From: Udaeobacter sp963725505
GTDB taxonomy: Bacteria > Verrucomicrobiota > Verrucomicrobiia > Chthoniobacterales > UBA10450
DNA length: 64,000 nucleotides
Assembly: GCA_963725505.1 (NCBI GenBank)
Contig: CAVRYN010000022.1
Span: 62,001-126,000, forward strand
Direction: 5' to 3'
This document shows, piece by piece, positions 51,883 through 59,424 of the stretch; position 1 is the first letter of the stretch, and each line of letters begins with the position of its first letter. A program made the translations under genes and the position numbers. The notes under the pieces were generated by a model. It was not told where the DNA came from, made no database searches, and saw only the letters and a list, made by a program, of their open reading frames with translations.

Positions 51883-54309
51883 ATGAAATCAGAAATCGTA
51901 ATTAAGAATCCGCCAGTGATATCAGTGCTGGCCGCTGCGGCGAGCTTGCTGTCGTCGCCGCTGATGGCGCAACAGATTAATCGGACCGTGCTGCCTGTTC
52001 CCGATCCTCAGCCGCCAACAATCACGGAACTTGACGCCCGTAAGGCCAAACCGCCGCCGCGGTTCGAGGTGAAGGCGCCGAAAGGCGCGCCCAATGTGGT
52101 GATCATCCTTCTCGACAACTTTGGCTTCGGCGACCCATCGACCTTCGGCGGGCCGATCCAGATGCCGACACTGGACCGCCTCGCGCAGACTGGTCTCCGC
52201 TACAACAATCTCAAGCTCCCTCCGTTGTGTTCGCCCTCCCGCATCGCGCTGATTACCGGCCGCAATAGCCACAGCTGCAACTTCGGCACGATCGGGGAAA
52301 TTGCCACGGCCTTCCCAGGGAACACCGGGATGCGTCCCAGCAGTATCACGATGTTGCCTGAAATCTTGCGGCTCAACGGCTATAACACCGCCATGTTCGG
52401 CAAGTGCCACGAGCTAGGACCTTGGGAACTCAGCCCTGTCGGACCGTTCGACCGCTGGCCGGTGCATAGCGGGTTTGAGAGGTTCTACGGCTTCATGTCC
52501 GGCGAGGCTGACCTGTTTCATCCGGTCATGTACGACAACCTGACGAGGGTGGACCTCCCCCGCGACCCCAATTACTACGCCAGCACCGACTTGACCGACA
52601 AGGCCATCCTCTGGTTGCGTTCCCAGCGGTCGTTAGCCCCTGACAAGCCATTCTTCGTTTACTATTCCGCGATTGGCACCCACGGTCCATTCCAGGTGCC
52701 GGACAGCTGGCGCGATAGGTATAAAGGCAAGTTCGATAAGGGCTGGGACCAGGTGCGGAAGGAAACGCTCGAACGCCAGATCAAGCTAGGCGTCGTGCCT
52801 CCAGGCACCGAGTTAGCGCCTAAGCCAGCGGGAATTCAGGAATGGGACCAGTTAACGGCCGACGAGAAGAAGGTCTTTGCCCGATACATGGAAATCTATG
52901 CAGCCTTTGCCGAAATCACGGACTACGAAATCGGGCGGTTCCTGCAGGAGATCGAGAACCTCGGCGCAATGGATAACACGCTGATCTTCTACGTCACGGG
53001 CGATAACGGTTCGGTTTTCCAGGGCGGCCCCAACGGCGCCTTTAATGAAATGTCTGTGTTCAACGCGCTGCCAGAGCCCTTGGACATTGCGCTGAAACAC
53101 TTGGATGAATTCGGCGGGCCCAAATCGCATATTCTGTATCCCAATGGCTGGGCATTCGCCGGTGCAACGCCCTTTGGTTGGGGCCATCAAGTGGCCTCCT
53201 ACGGCGGCATTTGCCAATCTATGGTGGTCAATTGGCCCAAAGGCATCAAAGAGAAAGGCGGCCTGCGCACGCAGTGGCATCATATTATCGACATTGCCCC
53301 GACGGTGTTGGAGGCGGCTGGTCTGCCCGAGCCTGGGGTCGTCCATGGCGTCCCGCAGCAACCCATCCAAGGTGTAAGCATGCTCTACACCTTTAATGAT
53401 GCTAAGGCGCCGTCGCGCCGCCACACCCAATACTTCGAGATGGCAGGTAATCGCGGCATCTATCAGGATGGCTGGTTCGCCACCACGGTGCACCGGCCGC
53501 CATGGGAGGCCAAGCCGCGGGCTACGTTCGACAAAGACAAGTGGGAGCTTTATAACGTAGAGAAAGATTTCAGTTGCGCGCATGACCTTGCCGCGACGTA
53601 CCCCGACAAGCTGGAGAAGCTAAAGGGAGTCTTCCTGGAGGAAGCGGTCAAATACCACGTGTTGCCGCTTGACGACCGCGCCTTCGAGCGTTTCAACCCC
53701 GTCTTGGCTGGCCGTCCGGATCTGATGGGAGGTCGCACCGAGTTGACGGTCTATCCCGGCATGAAGGGATTGGGCGAGAATGCCTTCATCAACGTCAAGA
53801 ACCGGTCCTTCGTGATCACGGCTGACGTCGAGGTCCCGGAGGCTGGCGCCGAGGGCGTGGTCCTGGCCCAGGGCGGGAAAATGGGAGGCTGGAGCCTCTA
53901 CGTCAAGGACGGCAAGCCCAAGTTCGCCTACAACTATCTCGCTCGCGAGATTTACACCATAGCCGGGCCCGCTCGCCTGCCGGCGGGGCGGGTGACGCTC
54001 CGCTTCGATTTCGCTTACGACGGAGGTAAGCCCGGCGCGGGCGGGATGGGTTTGATCTCGGTCAACGGCGAAAAGGTCGCGCAAGGGCGGATCGAGCACA
54101 CGCACCCAAACGCGTTTGGTGCGGAAACGACCGACGTGGGCGAGAACCTCTACACGGTTGTGACCGACGACTACAAGGAGGGCGATAACAAGTTCACCGG
54201 CAGGATTGACAAGGTGACCGTCAAGCTCGGCGAATCCAACCTCAGCCAGCAGGCCCTGAAGGCTAACGAAGATTTAAGCGTGAAGGAATTGCTGGACGTG
54301 GACTACTAA
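51883..54309 (+). CDS. Exported type I arylsulfatase C, altered metal site
   Basis: An 808-residue sulfatase with signal peptide ending PLMAQ. Cys116 lies in LCSPSRIALITGRN (FGly site). The metal-binding pair is LLDNF (D78-N79), where the paralogue at 55053 has LLDDI (D78-D79), and GRNSHSCN replaces GRNHH. FGKCHE keeps Lys and His. A beta-rich C-terminal domain follows. About 60 bases of leader and the whole N-terminus match the gene at 55053, so the two arose by tandem duplication. Activity should be tested, given the changed residues. Confidence 0.9.
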   Translation: MKSEIVIKNPPVISVLAAAASLLSSPLMAQQINRTVLPVPDPQPPTITELDARKAKPPPRFEVKAPKGAPNVVIILLDNFGFGDPSTFGGPIQMPTLDRLAQTGLRYNNLKLPPLCSPSRIALITGRNSHSCNFGTIGEIATAFPGNTGMRPSSITMLPEILRLNGYNTAMFGKCHELGPWELSPVGPFDRWPVHSGFERFYGFMSGEADLFHPVMYDNLTRVDLPRDPNYYASTDLTDKAILWLRSQRSLAPDKPFFVYYSAIGTHGPFQVPDSWRDRYKGKFDKGWDQVRKETLERQIKLGVVPPGTELAPKPAGIQEWDQLTADEKKVFARYMEIYAAFAEITDYEIGRFLQEIENLGAMDNTLIFYVTGDNGSVFQGGPNGAFNEMSVFNALPEPLDIALKHLDEFGGPKSHILYPNGWAFAGATPFGWGHQVASYGGICQSMVVNWPKGIKEKGGLRTQWHHIIDIAPTVLEAAGLPEPGVVHGVPQQPIQGVSMLYTFNDAKAPSRRHTQYFEMAGNRGIYQDGWFATTVHRPPWEAKPRATFDKDKWELYNVEKDFSCAHDLAATYPDKLEKLKGVFLEEAVKYHVLPLDDRAFERFNPVLAGRPDLMGGRTELTVYPGMKGLGENAFINVKNRSFVITADVEVPEAGAEGVVLAQGGKMGGWSLYVKDGKPKFAYNYLAREIYTIAGPARLPAGRVTLRFDFAYDGGKPGAGGMGLISVNGEKVAQGRIEHTHPNAFGAETTDVGENLYTVVTDDYKEGDNKFTGRIDKVTVKLGESNLSQQALKANEDLSVKELLDVDY

Positions 54310-54483
54310 TCGTGCCTTTGAGGAAACGGACACAATATGCCGGGTCCGTCGGCTGCGGCTCTGTAACAAGGAAGTAATCTCGATGAATAACAAATTGTAA
54401 CATAACAACACAATGAACGAATCAAACCTAATCGGTCCGCTAGCTTTTCAATGACTGCTCGAAGTGGATTACATTGGACCTCA

Positions 54484-54984
54484 ATGATAGAACCGCAGGA
54501 TCCGATAAGCCCCTCCGGGCGCCCATCGCAGACTGTCGGCGATGCCTCGCGCTACCTATTTTTGTTTGCCATGCAAACGATAGGAGCCGCCATTCTTTTT
54601 TGGTTTGCGGTGCCGCTCGTCAGGCAAGTTCTTCTAGACCCCGGCAGTCATGTGGCGCACCGGGAAAATTTAGCCTGGTCCTTATCGGCGATCACGTTGA
54701 TGCAGGCGGGTTATTGGATACGCCATCGACTTCGGCCGCCGCTACCGCAAGTGCGTAACGCACTCATTGGCCACATTGTTCTATTTGTTGCACGCATGTC
54801 CTTCGTACTGGCTACCTCTGTTTTTGGCTTTGTCTTTATTGTGCGAAGGCCTGAATTTCAGCTACCCAGTTCGCGCTATTTCGTTCTCGTTATTGCGTTG
54901 TTTGCCGTGTTCTGTTACACGCAGGAACTCGACCACTTGGGAAGAGCATTGATCGGACGGAACCGGACACGAAATAGAAGTTGA
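54484..54984 (+). CDS. Four-helix membrane protein of unknown function
   Basis: Start at ATG 54484 (MIEPQDPISP). About 166 residues, four hydrophobic helices (YLFLFAMQTIGAAILFWFAV, LAWSLSAITLMQAGYWI, IGHIVLFVARMSFVLATSVF-GFVFIV, YFVLVIALFAVFCYTQEL). It is inserted between two sulfatase genes. No domain recognised; a role in sulfatase export or sensing is only a guess. Confidence 0.65.
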   Translation: MIEPQDPISPSGRPSQTVGDASRYLFLFAMQTIGAAILFWFAVPLVRQVLLDPGSHVAHRENLAWSLSAITLMQAGYWIRHRLRPPLPQVRNALIGHIVLFVARMSFVLATSVFGFVFIVRRPEFQLPSSRYFVLVIALFAVFCYTQELDHLGRALIGRNRTRNRS

Positions 54985-55052
54985 GCGTGAGATGAGCCAT
55001 CGTCAGACATTTTGAGAGAGTAAGCGAAACTGAAAGGACCAATCCAAACACA

Positions 55053-57482
55053 ATGAAATCAGAAATCGTAATTAAGAATTCGCCATTGATACATTTGCTG
55101 GTCGCCGCGTGGAGCTTGCTGCCGTTGCCGCTGATGGCGCAACAGATTAATCGCACCGTGCTCCCGGTGCCCGAGCCCAGGCCGCCAACTATCACGGAGC
55201 TTGACGCACGCAACGTCAAACCGCCGCCACGATTTGAGGTGAAAGCGCCGAAAGGAGCGCCAAACGTGGTCGTAGTTTTACTGGATGATATCGGTTTCGG
55301 ACAATCGAGCGCCTTTGGTGGCCCGTGCAAGATGCCGACGCTCGATAAGCTGGCGGCGGACGGCCTGCGCTATAACGGCTTTCATACGACTGCGCTTTGT
55401 TCGCCGACACGCACCGCGTTGCTGACCGGCCGCAATCATCACGTGAACAACGCGGGCGCGATCATGGAACTGGCCACCGCATTTCCAGGCAATACCGGTA
55501 TCCGCCCACAAAGTGTTGCACCGCTTGCAGAGATGTTGCGATTAAATGGATATAGCACCGCAGCATTCGGCAAGTATCACGAAACGCCGCCATGGGAGGT
55601 GTCGGTTTCCGGACCGCTTGACCGTTGGCCGACTCATTCTGGCTTCGATAAGTTTTACGGCTTCATCGGTGGCGAGACGAATCAGTGGGCTCCGGCCATT
55701 TTCGATGGAACCATCCGGGTGGAGCCGCCGCACGAACCCGGTTATCATTTTACTGTCGATATGACTAACCAGGCGATCGCCTGGATGCAGGCGCAGCACT
55801 CGTTAACTCCTGACAAGCCTTTCTTTGTCTACTTCGCCACCGGCGCGCTGCATGCTCCGCATCACGTCCCCAAGGAATATATTGACCGCTACAAAGGCAA
55901 ATTCGATGAGGGCTGGGATGCCCTCCGCGACGAGACGTTCGCGCGGCAGAAACAAATGGGCGTCATCCCGCCGAGCGCGGAGTTAACCAAGCGACCAAAA
56001 GAAATTCCGTCCTGGGACTCCCAGACGCCGGACCAGAAAAAACTTGAAGCGCGGCAAATGGAGACCTTCGCTGGTTTCGCCGAGCACACTGACGAACAAG
56101 TAGGACGTCTAGTCGATGCCCTGCAGGAAATGGGCGTGCTGGATAACACGTTGTTCATTTACATCGTCGGCGACAACGGAGCGAGCGCGGAGGGCGGACC
56201 GGAAGGCGCTTACAATGAGATGATGGCTCTGAACGGCATCATCAACACTGCCGAGATCAACATGCCGCATTTGGATAATTGGGGAGACCCAACGACGTTC
56301 CCACATTACGCTATCGGATGGGCATGGGCTGGCGATACGCCATTCCAGTGGACCAAGCAGATCGCTTCGCATTATGGTGGCACTACTAACGGAGTCGTGA
56401 TCCACTGGCCGGCGCGCATTAAATCCAAGGGAGAAGTCCGCTCCCAGTTCACTCATGTCACTGATATTGCGCCTACTGTATTGGAGGCAGTCGGCTTGCC
56501 GTTTCCCAAGAGCGTCAACGGAACGACACAGAGGCCTTTCGACGGAACATCAATGGTTTACACGTTCGACAATCCCAAGGCCAGGGAGACGCACACCACT
56601 CAATACTTCGAAATGTTTGGTAATCGCGGCATCTATCACGATGGCTGGGTGGCATGTACTCGTCATTCCATCCCTTGGCTGATGGTGCCGCTTCCGCCGC
56701 TGTCCAAGGATACCTGGGAACTTTATCATGTAGCCGAGGATTTCAGCGAGGCCCACGATCTCGCCACGCAAAATCCCGCAAAACTGAAAGAACTTCAGGA
56801 TCTGTTCACAAAGGAGGCGATCAAGAACCATGTGCTGCCCATCGATGACCGCAGATCAGAGCGCTTTGATGCGGCCATTGCCGGGCGACCCGACCTGATG
56901 GGCGATCGGACCTCGCTGACAGTCTATCCGGGAATGACCGGCATGACCGAAAACGCCTTTATCAACGTGAAGAACCGCTCCTACACCATCACAGCGCCGG
57001 TCGAATTGAAGGACGCAAATACAAATGGTGTGATCATTGCTCAAGCCGGCGCGTTTGGTGGATGGGTGCTCTACATGAAGGATGGAAAAGTCCATCACGA
57101 GTACAATTACTTTGGAGTGGAACGGACCAATATCGGCGGGCAGACGGCTCTTTCGCCGGGGAAACATGAAATCAAATATGAGTTCATAGTCGATGCGCCA
57201 AAACCTGGCTCAGGCGGTAAGTGCGCTCTATACGTCGATGGCCAACAAGTCGCGACAGGACGGATTCCGAAAACCCAGCCTTATGCCTTCTCGGCAGATG
57301 AAGGCACCGACGTAGGCATGGACAACGAAACGATGGTATCCAACGATTACAAGGCGGGAGAAAACAAGTTCACTGGAAAAATCTTCAAGGTGACCATCGA
57401 CACCAAGCCTTCAAATCTGAGCGCGGCTGACAAGAAAACTGTGGAAGCCGCAGAAGATATCGCAGCAACGATCGAAGACTGA
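55053..57482 (+). CDS. Exported type I arylsulfatase D
   Basis: An 809-residue sulfatase with signal peptide ending PLMAQ. The metal pair is D78-D79 (LLDDIGFG); Cys116 in LCSPTRTALLTGRNHH is the FGly site; FGKYHETPPWEV has the Lys-His pair; YIVGDNGASAEGG provides the second metal motif. The C-terminal domain (from about 640) is beta-rich (SYTITAPVELKDANTNGVII). Tandem paralogue of C. Its stop is one base before the FGE gene, so they form a two-gene operon. Confidence 0.95.
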   Translation: MKSEIVIKNSPLIHLLVAAWSLLPLPLMAQQINRTVLPVPEPRPPTITELDARNVKPPPRFEVKAPKGAPNVVVVLLDDIGFGQSSAFGGPCKMPTLDKLAADGLRYNGFHTTALCSPTRTALLTGRNHHVNNAGAIMELATAFPGNTGIRPQSVAPLAEMLRLNGYSTAAFGKYHETPPWEVSVSGPLDRWPTHSGFDKFYGFIGGETNQWAPAIFDGTIRVEPPHEPGYHFTVDMTNQAIAWMQAQHSLTPDKPFFVYFATGALHAPHHVPKEYIDRYKGKFDEGWDALRDETFARQKQMGVIPPSAELTKRPKEIPSWDSQTPDQKKLEARQMETFAGFAEHTDEQVGRLVDALQEMGVLDNTLFIYIVGDNGASAEGGPEGAYNEMMALNGIINTAEINMPHLDNWGDPTTFPHYAIGWAWAGDTPFQWTKQIASHYGGTTNGVVIHWPARIKSKGEVRSQFTHVTDIAPTVLEAVGLPFPKSVNGTTQRPFDGTSMVYTFDNPKARETHTTQYFEMFGNRGIYHDGWVACTRHSIPWLMVPLPPLSKDTWELYHVAEDFSEAHDLATQNPAKLKELQDLFTKEAIKNHVLPIDDRRSERFDAAIAGRPDLMGDRTSLTVYPGMTGMTENAFINVKNRSYTITAPVELKDANTNGVIIAQAGAFGGWVLYMKDGKVHHEYNYFGVERTNIGGQTALSPGKHEIKYEFIVDAPKPGSGGKCALYVDGQQVATGRIPKTQPYAFSADEGTDVGMDNETMVSNDYKAGENKFTGKIFKVTIDTKPSNLSAADKKTVEAAEDIAATIED

Positions 57483-57483
57483 A

Positions 57484-58572
57484 ATGAGCCGGATCATTTT
57501 TACTCTTGCAGTTGTCAGTTTCAGCTCGGCTCTGGCACAATGGCTCCACGCGCAGGAGGGTAGTTCCGCATTCGCGCCGACACTGTCTAACAAAACGAAG
57601 GCGCCAGGCAAGGCGCCGGAAGGTATGGTCTGGATTCCCGGCGGCGAGTTTTCCATGGGTGCGGCCGTCAATGGCGAAGGAAGTCATGAAATGCCGATGG
57701 CCTCGAATGACTCGCAGCCAGTGCATCGCGTTTACGTTGACGGCTTCTGGATGGACGCGACCCCGGTGACGAACGCGCAGTTTGAGAAATTCGTCAGGGC
57801 TACGGGTTACGTTACAATTGCTGAACGCACGCCAACAAAAGAAGAGTTCCCAACTGCGCCCGAGGAGAATCTGGTAGCGGGCTCAGTCGTATTTGCGCCG
57901 ACGGACCACGAAGTTCCGCTCAACGATCATTATCAATGGTGGAGCTACGTGAAAGGCGCGAACTGGCGTCATCCGTTTGGGCCGCAGACTGACATCAAAG
58001 GCAGGGAAAACTATCCCGTGGTGCAGATCGCGTACCCCGACGCGGAGGCTTACGCCAAATGGGCGGGCAAACGTCTGCCAACCGAAGCGGAGTTCGAATT
58101 TGCGGCGCGCGGCGGTCTCTCAGGAAAGACATATGTATGGGGCGATGAATTTCGTCCCGGCGGAAAATGGATGGCCAACACGTGGCAGGGAAAATTTCCA
58201 GTGAAAGATGGAGGCGAAGATGGTTACGCCGGCATCGCTCCGGTGAAATCCTTTCCCCCGAATGGCTACAGGCTTTACGACATGGCCGGCAACGTTTGGG
58301 AATGGTGCAGCGACTGGTATCGCCCCGATTACTACGAGATGCTCGCCGGCAAAGGCGGCGTGACGCGCAATCCGCAAGGACCCGATTCTCCGTTTGATCC
58401 TGCCGAGCCTAACGAGAAGAAGCGCGTCCATCGTGGCGGCTCGTTTCTTTGCAATGAGCAATATTGTTCCCGCTACATCGTCGGCACGCGCGGCAAAGGC
58501 GAACTTAACACGGGCACGAATCATCTCGGTTTTCGTTGCGTGAAATCTGTCGCGACGATGACATCAAAATAA
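57484..58572 (+). CDS. Exported formylglycine-generating enzyme (sulfatase-modifying factor)
   Basis: A 362-residue protein with a signal peptide (IIFTLAVVSFSSALAQWLHA-Q). The FGE-sulfatase domain shows GMVWIPGGEFSMGA, QPVHRVYVDGFWMDATPVTN-AQFEKFV, YAKWAGKRLPTEAEFEFAAR-GG, GNVWEWCSDWY and the active site HRGGSFLCNEQYCSRYIVGT. Cys323 and Cys328 match the two redox/copper cysteines of bona fide FGE (spacing C-x4-C). NLGFRC-type ending is present as NHLGFRC. It should oxidise the Cys of the four sulfatases to formylglycine. Unlike cytosolic bacterial FGEs it carries a signal, so it would act in the periplasm. Confidence 0.93.
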   Translation: MSRIIFTLAVVSFSSALAQWLHAQEGSSAFAPTLSNKTKAPGKAPEGMVWIPGGEFSMGAAVNGEGSHEMPMASNDSQPVHRVYVDGFWMDATPVTNAQFEKFVRATGYVTIAERTPTKEEFPTAPEENLVAGSVVFAPTDHEVPLNDHYQWWSYVKGANWRHPFGPQTDIKGRENYPVVQIAYPDAEAYAKWAGKRLPTEAEFEFAARGGLSGKTYVWGDEFRPGGKWMANTWQGKFPVKDGGEDGYAGIAPVKSFPPNGYRLYDMAGNVWEWCSDWYRPDYYEMLAGKGGVTRNPQGPDSPFDPAEPNEKKRVHRGGSFLCNEQYCSRYIVGTRGKGELNTGTNHLGFRCVKSVATMTSK

Positions 58573-58586
58573 GCAACAAGGAAAGC

Positions 58587-59348
58587 ATGAATCAGGGATT
58601 CAACTTTGCGAGCAAGACCATTCTCGTCACCGGCGGGAGCAGCGGCATTGGCCGCGCGGCAGCGATCCTGTTTGCGCGGCACGGCGCGAAGGTGGTGATC
58701 GGCGATATCGATCTGGCGGGCGAAAGAACGGTCGAGGCGATCGAAGGCGAAAAGGGCGAGGCGATCTTTGTTCGGACCGATGTGCGCGATTGCGAGCAGG
58801 TTCAGAATCTCGTCGCGACTGCGGTGAAAACGTATGGCGGTTTACATTGCGCATTCAACAATGCCGGTGTGCTACCGCCGATGTCGATGTTGGCTGACAG
58901 CGAGGAATCAACGTTCGATCAAACGTTCGCCGTCGATGTGAAGGGCGTGTTTCTCACAATGAAATATGAAATTCAACAGATGCTGAAGACCGGCGGCGGC
59001 GTGATCGTCAACAACGCTTCGATAGCAGGTCTGATTGCGGAACGTGGCATCAGCACCTACGTGGCGGCAAAGCATGCGGTCATCGGTTTGTCGAAAGCAG
59101 CCGCGATCGAGTACGCCAGTCAGGGGATTCGGATCAACGCGATTGCACCGGGATTGGTGGCAACGCCTATGACCAAGCATTGGTTCGACGATCCGGAAAT
59201 GCGCAACTTCTTCCTGGCGAACTCGCCGATTGGTCGTTTCGCGCAACCGGAGGAGATCGCGAACATGGTGCTATTTCTCTGTTCCGACCTCGCGTCCTTC
59301 GCAGCCGGCCAAACTTTCGCCGTAGATGGCGGTTATACCGCGCGATGA
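58587..59348 (+). CDS. Short-chain dehydrogenase/reductase
   Basis: Start at ATG 58587 (MNQGFNF). A 253-residue SDR with TGGSSGIG (cofactor site), NNAG, the catalytic S-Y-K as NNASIAG and STYVAAKHAVIG, and PGLVATPM. Classical 3-oxoacyl-ACP reductase/glucose dehydrogenase-like type. It follows the FGE gene by 14 bases, likely in the sulfatase operon, so it may act on a desulfated product; not shown. Confidence 0.92.
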   Translation: MNQGFNFASKTILVTGGSSGIGRAAAILFARHGAKVVIGDIDLAGERTVEAIEGEKGEAIFVRTDVRDCEQVQNLVATAVKTYGGLHCAFNNAGVLPPMSMLADSEESTFDQTFAVDVKGVFLTMKYEIQQMLKTGGGVIVNNASIAGLIAERGISTYVAAKHAVIGLSKAAAIEYASQGIRINAIAPGLVATPMTKHWFDDPEMRNFFLANSPIGRFAQPEEIANMVLFLCSDLASFAAGQTFAVDGGYTAR

Positions 59349-59351
59349 ATA

Positions 59352-59368
59352 AGACTTAAGTCCAACAT
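59352..59368 (+). promoter_or_regulatory. Regulon box p (AGACTTAAGTCCAACAT), kinase promoter
   Basis: Core GACTTAAGTC is a perfect palindrome. A -35-like CATACA (59366-59371) and a good -10 TAGAAT (59390-59395) follow with an 18-bp spacer, 30 bp before the kinase ATG at 59425. It starts just after the SDR stop. Confidence 0.7.
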
Positions 59369-59424
59369 ACAGTGGACATGTATCTGGCTTAGAATAGCTG
59401 TTTGATTTCTGATTTCCGGGGCTT

